This document shows, piece by piece, positions 53,641-64,000 of a stretch of DNA of 64,000 nt (position 1 is the stretch's first letter; each line of letters starts with the position of its first letter). The notes under the pieces are model-generated. The model did no database searches. It was not told the origin of the DNA and was given only the letters and a program-made list of their open reading frames with translations. The position numbers were made by a program, and so were the translations under genes. Source of the stretch: Nilaparvata lugens (Eukaryota > Arthropoda > Insecta > Hemiptera > Delphacidae); the NCBI RefSeq assembly GCF_014356525.2, contig NC_052514.1:3772190-3836189 (forward strand), given 5' to 3'.

Positions 53641-54116
53641 TTATGGTTTATAAGAGTTTTTAAAAGGTTTATCCCAGAACCTTCTCATGTTCACTCAAAA
53701 TTCTGTCTTGATGGGTAAAAATGGGTAGCATAAGAATAGGGATATCCCATACAACGAAACTACTCAATCATATCACAGTTCAATAGTCTGACAGGAAGAT
53801 CGAATCTAGGACAAGGGATGTAGAATTTCCAGAAGAATTCCTCAGCAAAAAGCCTATTATTTACAGCCTGAAGCCTATTCTTCCCAGCATGAAATATTTT
53901 TCAAAAATCATCAACAATCAGAAACTTTTAGGAACAGATGGTTCCAGGTTCTGGTTTCGTGAAGAAGGTTCTGGTAGAAGATCATCTTCCCATTGAATAG
54001 AGAAGTTTCACCTAAAATCATAGGTTAATTCATCTAGTTCCTTCATGAACTCGAACAGTTCTAGTCGTCTACAGAAGTACTCTAGAAATTAGAATTCATT
54101 TTCATTCATTCATTTA

Positions 54117-54710
54117 TACAATATCAAGTACATTATCAAAATGATAGGGCGAGAAAAAATAAGGTAACCTTGTGCTATTCCTCTCCCAAATTTAGATAAC
54201 ACATAGTCCGAAATAGGTAAAGTCTTGTAGTTCTTAAATTCACAAAATTTTCAGTCCTCAAGTATTTTTACAAAGTAGATTTTCAAATTTAGATGCTTCA
54301 AAACTGAACATAGAAGAAATATTTCACATTATTATAACTAAAATAGGAAATATTCACATTTTTTGTGTAGTTGAGAAGTTGATATTGTGGTAATTATTCA
54401 TATTGAATGAAAAAGACTAAGAAATTGTCAAAAAACCACTGATTTATTGATATTTAGAAAGACCATTGTCAATCTCTGATAAACTGAGATTATCAGAGAT
54501 TAATAAACGAAACCGGTCTTTCTAATTATCAATAAATCAGTGGTTTTTTGACAATTCCTTAGTCTTTTTCATTCAAAATATTCACATATTAAAAATATAT
54601 ATATATAACCTTCGAGTTTGGCAGGACCCTCAATTGTTTGTATTGTGAATGAAAATTTTGATTTGATTTTTGAATTACCGAAAAACAAACTAAATAGTTC
54701 TCCATGCTAA
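54117..54710 (-). mobile_element. W-family element split by an R element
   Basis: Left part 54117-54356 and right part from 54584 together match 47318-47600 in order. The R element sits between copies of about ATATTCACAT. Confidence 0.75.
54357..54583. mobile_element. R-family palindromic MITE with target duplication
   Basis: Edges TTGTGTAGTTGAGAAGTTGA and TTGACAATTCCTTAGTCTTT, with inverted AAATTGTCAAAAAACCACTG and CAGTGGTTTTTTGACAATT. A ~10-base repeat of W sequence (ATATTCACAT) flanks it. Confidence 0.75.
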
Positions 54711-55109
54711 AACTCTTTGATATTGAAAGATTGATCACTATTTTTCAAATAATACAAAACAATACATTTGAATCACATTACATTCTACTCATTCACTCTT
54801 GTAATATTCCTGGCCCAAGTTTTAAAAAAATGTAGCAATTTAACAAAAATCATTATTTTTTCTGATCAAAAACTGATTTTGAAGATCGATTCATACTTCA
54901 AACTATACGCACTCAATCATTCTTGCGATTCTTGTCACACGTTTTGAAAAAAATCAGAATTAAAAAATCTCGATTTTTTTTGTAAAAAATAAACTAATTT
55001 TGAAGATGAAGGCATACTTCAAACTGTACACATGTTATGATTTAAATATCGATCCTTCCAATTTCTGCACGTGTAATGCAAGTAGTCAAAACAACAGCAG
55101 CCCATAAAG

Positions 55110-55272
55110 GTGCGTACAGACATACGCGCCGCGAACATGACCAATTCACTTTTAATCAGCTGACTATATCTGTATTTTTACAGAAACGGTAAGATACAGA
55201 TATAAAAAGCTTGGCATCAGCTGATTAAAAGTGAATTGCTCATGTTCGCGGCGCGTATATCTGTACGCACCT
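55110..55272. mobile_element. Q-family palindromic MITE, complete
   Basis: GGTGCGTACAGACATACGCG faces CGCGTATATCTGTACGCACC; the centre is inverted relative to the copy at 41370. Confidence 0.85.
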
Positions 55273-55872
55273 TAATATAACTGGATCAGTAGTAGCAACT
55301 CAGTAGGGAACGTTTTTGCTTTTTCTATCTCCTGCTGAGATTGTAAACTCAGATTCTACGAGAGTTAAGTCTATTTTGATAAGTACACGTGAGCTCAACA
55401 GAATGTTAGAGCTGTTTATGTTACAGTGGACATGAACTTCAAACTAGACTACTATCAGCATGATTGAATGGGCAGCAGAGCTGGATTGCTCACGGTTCGA
55501 GATTATTATATCAATCAACTTTTGGATGTTCTGTTAAATCTCTACTACTCCAAGGTACATGAGTAGTTCACTCTTAGTATAAATGATACTTTCCTACACC
55601 AAGTCTGAATACTAAGAAATAGTATACGTCGCAATACTGAGAAATACTTCTGATACAAAGAAATGACATACAAAATTATACTTCTTGTAGCAACACTCAA
55701 AAACTGTACAAAATTGTAATCAAACAAATCTTTCTATAGCATGAAAATGATCGACATCAATGTAGAATCTTTAAATTAATACACCTTGTATCTTTTTCCA
55801 CTGCCATCTAAACGTGAATCTCACTGTCAATGTTCTTTCGAGAAGCATTAAATTTTGATCGGACAGATATAG

Positions 55873-56027
55873 TGCTGGTTGCACAAAAGCCGGATAAATT
55901 TTACTCGTGATAAATTTCACGAGAACCAATCAGAGAAGCCCTCTTTTCAAAAAAGCCTTCTCTGATCGGTTCTCATGAAATTGATCACGATTAAAATATA
56001 ACCGGCTTTTGTGCAACCGGGCCCTTG
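55873..56027. mobile_element. P-family palindromic MITE
   Basis: GCTGGTTGCACAAAAGCCGG faces CCGGCTTTTGTGCAACCGGG with AACCAATCAGAGAAGC / CTTCTCTGATCGGTTC inside. Close to the family consensus. Confidence 0.85.
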
Positions 56028-56029
56028 AC

Positions 56030-57220
56030 TCGGTATTCCTAGTGCCTAAATATCTATTCAATTTCATTTTAATCACACGTGCAAAAAAATGATAAGATGA
56101 AAGAATATGTCAATAAATATTTTCGATAAGGAAGAGCATACAGAAAATTCAAGCCAATAATCAGAATACTAGAAGTCTAGTATGAGGAAGTAAGTATTCA
56201 GAAGGATCAGAAGTGAAGTATAAACCTAACAGATGATTGAAATCTAACAGAACGAGTGAAAGCTGAATGATATATGAATAGACTCTCTCCTTACTCGAAC
56301 ACCATAAATACATAACTATTATACCCTGAATTATATATTATGTGGATATATTATGTGTGATATGAATTACCGTTTATCGGTCAATGACCTTTCCAATCAG
56401 TACTGTATACAAATTGATAACAATTGGAGCACTATAATTTGAAGTATTAGTGTTCTTATTTTCGTCAAATGCTAGCAAGAGATTAGTTGAAGAAGCAAGA
56501 ATTGATAAGTTGGATAGGCTACTTGAGATAAGTACTTCTATGGTAACAAAAACCTTGATTTCAAGTCAGAAAATATTTATTTCTTTCGAATAATTTCATT
56601 AGAGACCATAGCACAATGTAGACTTGAACTGAGTCGGATAAACTGGCGATTTGAATAAACTTAAAATGGAACACATTATTATGAATGAGTTGATTCATAA
56701 TCACATTATTATGGATGAAAATATTAATCTGAGTACATATTACAAGTCGAAAATCTTGAAAATGGCATTAGTAGCCGAAACATGTCATGCTAAAATAATT
56801 TAAAAGGGTACTCAGATTTATATTTTTATTTATATTTAAAGTAGCCCTAAAGAAAAAAGGCATTATCATGAATATGCCTAATGAAGAATTATTTCATTTC
56901 ATGAGACTATAACTGGCTAGTATTTAGTATTTCAAGTCCAATGTTTAATGTTTAATGTGATTACAGAAACCAAAAGGACACGTCAATAAATATAAATGAA
57001 AACTGAAGCTAATAATAGCTAGTGCCACAAAATAGCTAGATTTGATTAATCAGTTGTTGCAGTTTACTTTTAACTTACAATTCTCAAACAGCCTTTAAAC
57101 TTACAATCCTCAAACAGCCATTAGCAACGACAGTTAAACACTTGAAATGAGCTTCTAATTTTCATTGAACAGGTTTAATTTTCAATAATTGAATAATGTT
57201 CAATATTGAGACGAAACTGG
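56030..57220. other. Unassigned AT-rich sequence
   Basis: No exon with both splice signals and no repeat with a partner in the window was recognised. Confidence 0.4.
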
Positions 57221-57224
57221 GGCT

Positions 57225-57390
57225 AAGACGCTCGGCAAATCACGGTCGAGAACCTTCAGTCAATCACAACTGAGTATATTGAGCTGCTCCGCCCACAAAA
57301 TTGTTGAAATACTTCGTGGGCTTGGATTATTCAACCAATCACAGCTGTTAAGAGTTAAGAGCTTTCAGCCAATCACAGCTGAAGCTTCGC
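57225..57390. promoter_or_regulatory. Repeated CCAAT plus E-box block, tentative
   Basis: CCAATCACAGCTG occurs at 57335-57347 and 57369-57381, with a diverged CAATCACAACTG near 57264. Each joins a CCAAT box to the E-box CAGCTG. CGC-containing words nearby make it less AT-rich than its flanks. It could be a promoter or a diverged tandem repeat. Confidence 0.3.
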
Positions 57391-58090
57391 ACACTAAATG
57401 GTCGACTAGTTTATTGTGTGTTAGCTGATCTAATTCAGTTTCTCTTCAGTTCCAACTGTTTATTAATTTAATTTTATTGGTTGAATTGAATTATTAATTT
57501 GAGTAATTAATTCACTGATCCAACAAAGAACTATCCAATGAATCAGTTATGAGAAGAGATACTTTTGACACCTAGATTGAAGCTAATGTTGATGTTTCAA
57601 TTAGTCATACTGGGGATAAATTAATTCATAATTCTAACTGATATTAATGTGCCGTGTTTGCACAGTGACAATTTTCAAACTCAATTAAATTTTAAACTGG
57701 ATAAAATCCATATCAAGTCTCGTTCGTTATATTGTGGTTCATTTTCAGTTTAAGCCGAGATAAAGGAAGTACTAACTTCTCGCTGGTTTAAGCCACCAGC
57801 TGATTCAATTCAGTTTAAGCTTTGACTGTGAGAACGGCCCGAAGAGAATCTTTTGATTGCTAAGACGACTTTTTCAGTAGAAAATAAAGGTGAATTCTTT
57901 TCAAATTAGAGTCTGATTCACACAGACTGTGATATCACGTGACTCATTGACTGATGCAGTGCAATTCACAGTAGTCATGCTATTGAAACAACATTCTACC
58001 AGAACTCTACCATTGTTTTTTATGTTTTCTGAATTCGCGAGACTTAATTCATTTGTACAAGCATGCCGGTTCGTGTGAGTAAGCTTCTTA

Positions 58091-58262
58091 CCTTATGAAG
58101 AAGAAGAAGAAAAAGGCAGAAGAAGCAGAAGGCAGGAGGAGAAGATGAAGAAGACGAAGAAGAAGGCAGGAGAAGAAGAAAGAGAAGGCAGGAGAAGAAG
58201 AAGAAAAAAGAAGAAAGAAGAAGAAGAAGGAAAAAGAAGAAGACAAGAACAAAAAATAAAAT
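58091..58262 (+). repeat. GAA-rich purine tract
   Basis: About 170 bases almost purely of A and G in GAA units with GGCAGGA interruptions. Lys/Glu-rich frames across it reflect composition. Confidence 0.9.
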
Positions 58263-58446
58263 CAGAAACAATTTACAAGGATGATCGAATCGACCAGGCA
58301 AAACCAGGCAGGATCAGACCAGTTTTTGATTTTCTCTCTCATTCTTCGTTGTTGTTTTCTGTTTCTCTTCTGCCAGCTTTCGTTTTTTTTCACCGATTTT
58401 ATAGCTGTGTTCTGGTAGCCACCCCTTTGCAGTAGTCCAAACTCAC

Positions 58447-58617
58447 CTGTTCAAGATTCCAAATGTTCACAACATACAGACGTTTGTGTTTGTAGTGCAA
58501 GATGCATGTCAATCTGTCAGCAGTGGCTGAATGGAAAGCATTAATGTTATTAATAAGGAATGCTGACAATTCCACCACGAGAGCAGTCGGTGGTTTCGAA
58601 AATAAGGTCTTCATTGA
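58447..58617 (-). CDS. Candidate internal exon of an unrecognised gene
   Basis: On the minus strand the acceptor CAAAGTCTGGCAG precedes base 58617 and a consensus donor (CAG|GTGAGT) follows 58447. The 171 bases are open in phase 0: SMKTLFSKPPTALVVELSAF, LINNINAFHSATADRLTCIL, HYKHKRLYVVNIWNLEQ. The composition is that of a folded globular domain, with no repeat character. I do not recognise the family. It lies upstream on the same strand as the candidate exons at 51933 and 50159, all in phase 0, so the three may be one gene. Confidence 0.5.
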
Positions 58618-58954
58618 CTGCCAGACTTTGAGGATTGAATATTTTTTGCTTCTTTTGCCTCAGGCATATATTCTAATACAGTTATCAAACATACAGTTGT
58701 AAGGTATCTGTTATAAAATGAATCTATTAATACTGTTTTTATTGGTTGATATCTATTATTTTGCCTGCTAATATCTTATTCCATCTGCTTGTAGCATTTT
58801 CTGTTACAGTTACTACGATGAATCCATTCCTTTTTTTTTAGTTGTTTGGTTTATACTTTAGTTATATTTTTCTCAGTATGTGACACATATTTAGTACATA
58901 ACCGTAATCTCTCCTCTCCATTGAAGAAATCATCATAAATGAGAACTTTTGTAT

Positions 58955-59006
58955 TATCATTCTTCTTCTTCGTCTTCTTCTTCTTCTTCTGCTTCTTCTT
59001 CTTCTC

Positions 59007-59037
<31 letters not shown>

Positions 59038-59100
59038 TTCTTCTTCTTCTTCTTCTTCTTCTTCTCCTTCTTCTTCGTCTTCTTCTTCTTCAACTTTTTT
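58955..59100 (+). repeat. (CTT)n pyrimidine tract
   Basis: About 145 bases of TTC/CTT triplets. Opposite-strand Lys-rich frames are artefacts. Confidence 0.95.
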
Positions 59101-60124
59101 CTCCTCACCTTCTTTGATTGATGAGCTATGATACCTTGTTTGTTCCGACTTATAGCAGTATATTATATATTATATCTATGACATTACAGTATTTCTAAAA
59201 TTGGAATAAAATATTTCTTTGACAGCTATCACAACTTCGCGTCAATTCAACTTCCAAATAGTAATTTATTGATTGTTTCAATTACTTGATACCTGAGCAT
59301 CAAGCTACTAAAAAATGTAGGAGCTTCACCTAAATCTACCTCGCTTCTTTCCCATCTCACTTTCTCTCACATGATCCAATTCCAATAAGAATGTCATCAA
59401 TATTTCAAGGGCAAAATCCCTATTTATGGATATACGCTAGTTGCCAAATGTGATCCACTTTCTCTTTCAAAATAAACAGAATCCTTGCCAAAAGTAACAC
59501 TACAGTAATTTCTTGAAAAACATCAATATTCTGGGTATTTTCTTTATTTCAATTCAATTTACTATTTGCGGATGAAGCCCACATTTTTGCTTGTGCGTGG
59601 GTAATGTGTGATTTAATGAGATGGTGTTGACAAAGTATATTCTCGACCTTCACCTTCTATTTCCAGCTGAAAATATCAATCTTTATAGTGAATTTCTCGT
59701 CAAACTGTGGTGGGCATTCCTCATATATTATAATAGCAATCCATACATCATATGGATTTAATCCATTATATTTATAGATTCATTTATCCTCATATAATTA
59801 TTATAATAGCAATCCCCCCATTTAAACAATGTTGGCTAACTGAAGTGAATTTCACTGAGCTTATAAAGAGAGATTACTGATCTCAAATCGAGGATATCAA
59901 TATGAAACTGATGGTTGATTCCGATTCCTAAGACATTTATCAAATCCAATGAAATATTGAACCTTAGATTTAATGTGGACTAGATAATGGTCCATTATAT
60001 TTGATAATTATTGTCCTAGAAGCCGTGCCTAAGAACCAAAGCTCTTCTCTCAATATATATTTGTATCTGCATCCACTTTTCACTAGCATTGGAACATGGA
60101 ATCTACTACAGAATAAAAATACAA

Positions 60125-60280
60125 TGCAAAGAAGTAGAAGAAAAAAGAGGAAGAAGAAGAAGATGAAGAAGAAGAAGAAGAAGAAGAAGAGAAGAAGAAG
60201 AAGAAGAAGAAGTAGAAGATGAAGAAGAAGAAGAAGAAAAAGAAGGAGAAGAAGAAGAAGAAGAAGAAGAAGAGAGGAGC
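60125..60280 (+). repeat. (GAA)n purine tract
   Basis: About 155 bases of AGA/GAA triplets, followed by GA-rich sequence to about 60530. No coding. Confidence 0.95.
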
Positions 60281-60886
60281 AAGAGCAAGCTTCCAAGTGC
60301 AATAGCAAGTCAAGAAGAAATGGAAACGGTAAATAGAGTATAGAGTTAACAATCGGTAAATGAGAAAGCGAAAGTAAATTTGTGTGTGAGGAAAAAAATA
60401 AGACAGAGAGAGATAGAGTGAGCGTGATAGAGTGAGTGAGAGAGAGTAAGAGAGAAAGAGTGTTTGAAGGAGAGCGAGGTTGAGCGCGCTAGAGAGAGTA
60501 AGAGACAGAGAGAGAAGTTCAGCCTTGGTGGAAGAGAGCGAAGCAAACGTTCAGTGGCCAAGTAAAAACCTTTGGAAGGATCAAACGATCCAAACCAACC
60601 TCAGCCCATACTGAATATATCTAAAGTAAGCCATGAACCAAGCCAGCCAGGGTAGCAGCAGTAACCTTCACCCGTGACCTTCAAAAACAAAGGATACTGG
60701 AATCGGACGGTAATGCAACGAGAGCGAGTGATAGAGTGAGAGAGATTGGTGCATATAATCATCGTTGGAATTACACGTTAGTTTATTCATTTGTAAAAAT
60801 ATAATTATTAGAAATACAGGTGAAAGAAATAGGCAACTGATACCAGAAATCAAATTAGAAATAAAAAAGGAGATTGACACAAGAGT

Positions 60887-60887
<1 letters not shown>

Positions 60888-60948
<61 letters not shown>
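60888..60948 (+). repeat. (GA)n microsatellite
   Basis: About 60 bases of GA dinucleotides, directly joined to the tail of a K-family element. Confidence 0.95.
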
Positions 60949-60949
<1 letters not shown>

Positions 60950-61190
60950 GATTTCTTTATTTATGTATGTTACAATATTTACTGGCTTATACACTAATTT
61001 ACATTAAATGACGGTAATGCTAATTATTTAACGAATTTTACAAAGTAAAGATAATTAATCAATGAGAATAGAGATTAAATGAAACTAGAATAACGATAAT
61101 ATAAAATTGTAATGTAATTTCATAAATCAGCGGTGTTTTAACAAGTAATTATTATCAATTCTAAAATAATATCCTTCCCATTAACACACG
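60946..61190 (-). mobile_element. K-family retroposon end
   Basis: On the minus strand it runs through GCATTACCGTCATTTAATGT and GTGTATAAGCCAGTAAATAT to an AATAAAGAAATCTAATC tail. It resembles the diverged copy at 3420-3660. The preceding region 60720-60850 (TTGGTGCATATAATCATC ...) is repeated at 61240-61370, flanking it. Confidence 0.65.
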
Positions 61191-61885
61191 ACCGGGAGAG
61201 TGAGAGTGAGAGAGAGTGCGTGTGAGAGGGACATACAGTCATAGAGATTGGTGCATATAATCATTATTGTAATTACACGTTCATTGTTAGTTTATTCATT
61301 TGTAAAAATATAAAAAATTATTAGAAATACAGGGGAGAGAAATAGGCAACTGATACAAGAAAACAAATAGTCAAATTGAAAATGAAATAGGAGATTAACA
61401 TGAGGATGAACTACTACTTTTGAAGATCTCCGAATGTAATGTGTTCCAATCTCTTATAGCATCCAATGTAATAGAAGCCTTTAAATGCTTATTAAAGAGC
61501 AAAAATTATTGCTGTAAAGGGCTACAGGATTCCTTCAGGAGAAACTTTCAACTTGACTGTGAACCATTACATGAATGTACTGTAATTATGTTAAATGTTA
61601 AGATTCTGATCATTATCGATTCTAAGGAATTGATTCATTAGAAATACGTATATTTGTTAGACAATTATTCAATTATTAATTATTGAAATTGAAATTTATT
61701 CATAACACTGACAATATTACAAACAAAAATGGATGAACTTAACAAATCAGTACAATAATTTTGAAAAAATAAAAAACGGAAATACATAATAGTATTATCT
61801 TCTAATTCTATTTATATAAATGAAAATAATTACAAACTAAGAAATACATTATGTAACGTCAGAGTTACATTTCAATTATTGTTGA

Positions 61886-62296
61886 CCAAGCGAAGTGAGG
61901 TCTAAGATTCAAGTCGACGGTTTGCATTTCTCTTAATGTTTAAATGTTTATATGTTTATATGTTGCGCATTCACGGCGAAACGCGGTACTGTAATAGATT
62001 TTCATGAAATTTGGCAGGTATGTTCCTTTTTTAATTGCGCGTCGACGTATATACAAGGATTTTGGAAATTTTGCATTCCAAGGATAATATAAAAGGGAAA
62101 AGGAGCCTCCTTCATACGCCAATATTATAGTAAAAATCAGACTATAGAACTATTCATCACAAATCAGCTGACAAGTGATTACAGAGATGTGTGGAGAAGC
62201 CAGTTTATTGCTGCATTTCCATAAGGTCTATAGTTTCAATCAGGTACTTGTGGATGAGAATACTGCGTGAGGTCTACTGTTCACAGAACTACTGGT
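61886..62296 (+). mobile_element. B-family element, short copy
   Basis: GACCAAGCGAAGTGAGGTCT to GTCTACTGTTCACAGAACTA plus CTGG. Close to the copy at 22286-22690. Confidence 0.8.
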
Positions 62297-63069
62297 TAGA
62301 CAATGATAAAACAATTATTCGTATCACAATTGTATCAAACTAGTCACAACTCCTTTATGGAGGCCAGGATTTGGAACAGAAAAATCATGAATTCTACAAT
62401 GAAGATATTGTTCTTCAGCAAATGTATGATGACTCGTTCACAGTTTCTAGTAATAATGCTTGTTGGGTACAATACTATACTTCATACAACTATTTTGAAG
62501 AATATATTCTGCTCAATCCAATATTCTATACTTTTAAGTCAACTACGAGAAATTTTTTATCAATAAAATCGCTTGGAATCTTATTTATAATGTAGTTACA
62601 ATAATATGTAAATTTGATTAACCTTTGTATTCCACAAGTTGATAGATGGGAAAATTAAATTCATAAGAGTGGGAAAATTTTTAATCTATAAAATTAAAAG
62701 CTGAAGACACTTTCAGAACAGACGTGCAATTTGTATTGTGAGCTTTACACTATTTTGTCAGCATTTCTTATAGATAACATGGATGCTGCCCATTTAAACA
62801 GAGCTGACAATTTGAAGTGGATCTCCATAGTGGAATGTTGTAGCAGCTCACAGTTCAAGGACGGTTATACGATCACAAAAGTACAGGTATAGTAATCAAC
62901 GTTCACTGCACCATAGATATACTGTGATAATAGTCAATGTGGAATAGACTGCTACGTTATTAAGTTGACAACAATGCGAGTATACTATTATAAATAAGAA
63001 AACTGAATATTTGGTTTGTCTATGCTCTATGGCACTACTTCTGTAATCAAAATGTGGTCTAGTTTCTTG

Positions 63070-63645
63070 TACTACTAGTTCTGTGAACAGTAGACCACAG
63101 TAAGTTACATTGACCTGTTGTTATGTTTTCTCAAAAATAAAAAAATAATCTATCAATTTAAAATGACTAGAAAAAATCCTAAATAAACATAGAGCTTTCT
63201 GTCCTATCGTACCGTGACGTGTCGTCCCGGGATGTGAGTGTGAGCGCTGTTATCAGATCTGGCTGCAACTGTCTACAGCATTGATGGAAAGATTGGAAAG
63301 ATACATTTTCAAGATGTTCGATGTTTTTGAACGGGTCGTATTATAGTCCACTAGACAGCTGATTTATGATGAATTATTCCATAGTCTGATTTTTACTCTA
63401 ATATTGGCGTATGAAGGAGGCTCCTTTTTCCTTTTATATTGTCCTTGAAATGCAAAATTTCCGAAAAACCTCGACGCGCAATTAAAAAAGGAATATACCT
63501 GTCAAATTTCATGAAAATCTATTACCGCGCTTCGCCGTAAATGCATAACATATAAACAATTAAACATTTAAACAATGTTTAAATGAAACAATGAGAAATG
63601 CCAAACCGTCGACTTGAATCTTAGACCTCACTTCGCTCGGTCAAC
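63070..63645 (-). mobile_element. B-family element
   Basis: TACTAGTTCTGTGAACAGTA to TTAGACCTCACTTCGCTCGG. The right two thirds follow the family; the left part has unrelated sequence between the end and the conserved interior. Confidence 0.75.
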
Positions 63646-64000
63646 AATACTAGTATTCGATTTTCTAATTTCTTATTAATATTTCATTTTTCTAGACTGT
63701 TTTCTTGATTATATGGTGTGTATCTTTGTAGTTTGATGCAGCTATGTCGTTCTCCCATACATGCTCTGTTTTGATATTTGTTTGAAAGTCGAAATTTACA
63801 TTAATAGAGTTACATTATGAATTAAAATTATTGCTCTTGAAAGAAATTAAATACACGCTGATTGGAGCACGGTATGAACAGAGTATTAGACCTACACCGA
63901 TGCGAAAAAATATTGACTTTTGAACAACAGCATTCACGAAGATGCATTCAAAGTGTTTTCAAGAAATGGAAGCTTTCAACAGAGAAACAAGAATACGATA
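63646..64000. other. No feature recognised at the window end
   Basis: AT-rich sequence without a splice-bounded exon or recognised repeat. Confidence 0.4.

Noticed and set aside
58851..60308. Lys-, Phe-, Ser- and Leu-rich frames around 58.9-60.3 kb
   Set aside because: Products of (CTT)n and (GAA)n repeats.
61420..61641. Plus-strand frame with FKCLLKSKNYCCKGLQDSF
   Set aside because: No splice borders or family; may be a retroelement relic, not strong enough to list.
62763..62892. Possible first exon MDAAHLNRADNLKWIS ... KVQ before GTATAG
   Set aside because: An open frame with a possible donor but weak start context and no partner exon.

Overview
This is a eukaryotic, AT-rich, transposon-saturated genomic window with two 100-N scaffold gaps (5623-5722 and 37654-37753). 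Short exons with GT/AG introns of several kilobases, insect-type mariner-like transposase relics, many palindromic MITE-like elements and retroposon 3' tails of the form (AATC)n point to an insect. A hemipteran such as a planthopper fits best, but the species is inferred from general character only. No bacterial-type operon, CRISPR array, rRNA or intact tRNA was seen.

The one gene that can be read end to end is a minus-strand DNAJC28-like gene (J domain plus DUF1992 region). It has seven coding exons at 32941-32783, 30383-30252, 29412-29275, 22998-22781, 16021-15871, 13576-13375 and 10490-10288. The exons join in phase into 1203 coding bases (400 residues), every intron has GT/AG ends, and a polyadenylation signal lies 89 bases past the stop. 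Its introns are filled with mobile elements.

Other exon-like segments on the same strand flank or interrupt it. They lie at 58617-58447, 51933-51883 and 50159-50037 (all phase 0, product not recognised), at 545-237 (GC-rich, Pro/Thr/Gln-rich) and at 23328-23164 (a Pro/Asn/Gly-rich terminal-type exon inside DNAJC28 intron 3). One well-bordered exon at 17832-17921 is on the plus strand. These may belong to one or two further genes, or to alternative transcripts; the window alone does not decide this.

The remainder is repeats, often nested. The main families are: a ~0.9-kb family carrying an internal (TG)n tract (H; seven copies or fragments); a 0.4-1.0-kb family whose ends resemble Helitrons (B; seven copies); a palindromic MITE beginning GGTTGCACAAAAGCCGGTTA (P; eleven copies); palindromic families C, Q and R; retroposon-like families K and W; and several large foldback elements at 6890-9556, 13622-14331, 18960-20139, 21122-22727 and 34452-35893. 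Two foldbacks carry the start of a broken mariner-like transposase in both arms. A diverged ~3-kb duplication (2550-5622 and 37754-41532) has one copy ending at one gap and the other starting at the other gap.

The most unusual segment is 25846-28586, a 2.7-kb insertion inside an H element, apparently bordered by a 5-6-bp target duplication. It has no TIRs, poly(A) or recognisable coding. It contains about sixteen short hairpins whose arms differ in sequence yet remain complementary, while the loops share a common motif (about AAKCTGNAMCT). I know of no described element with this architecture.
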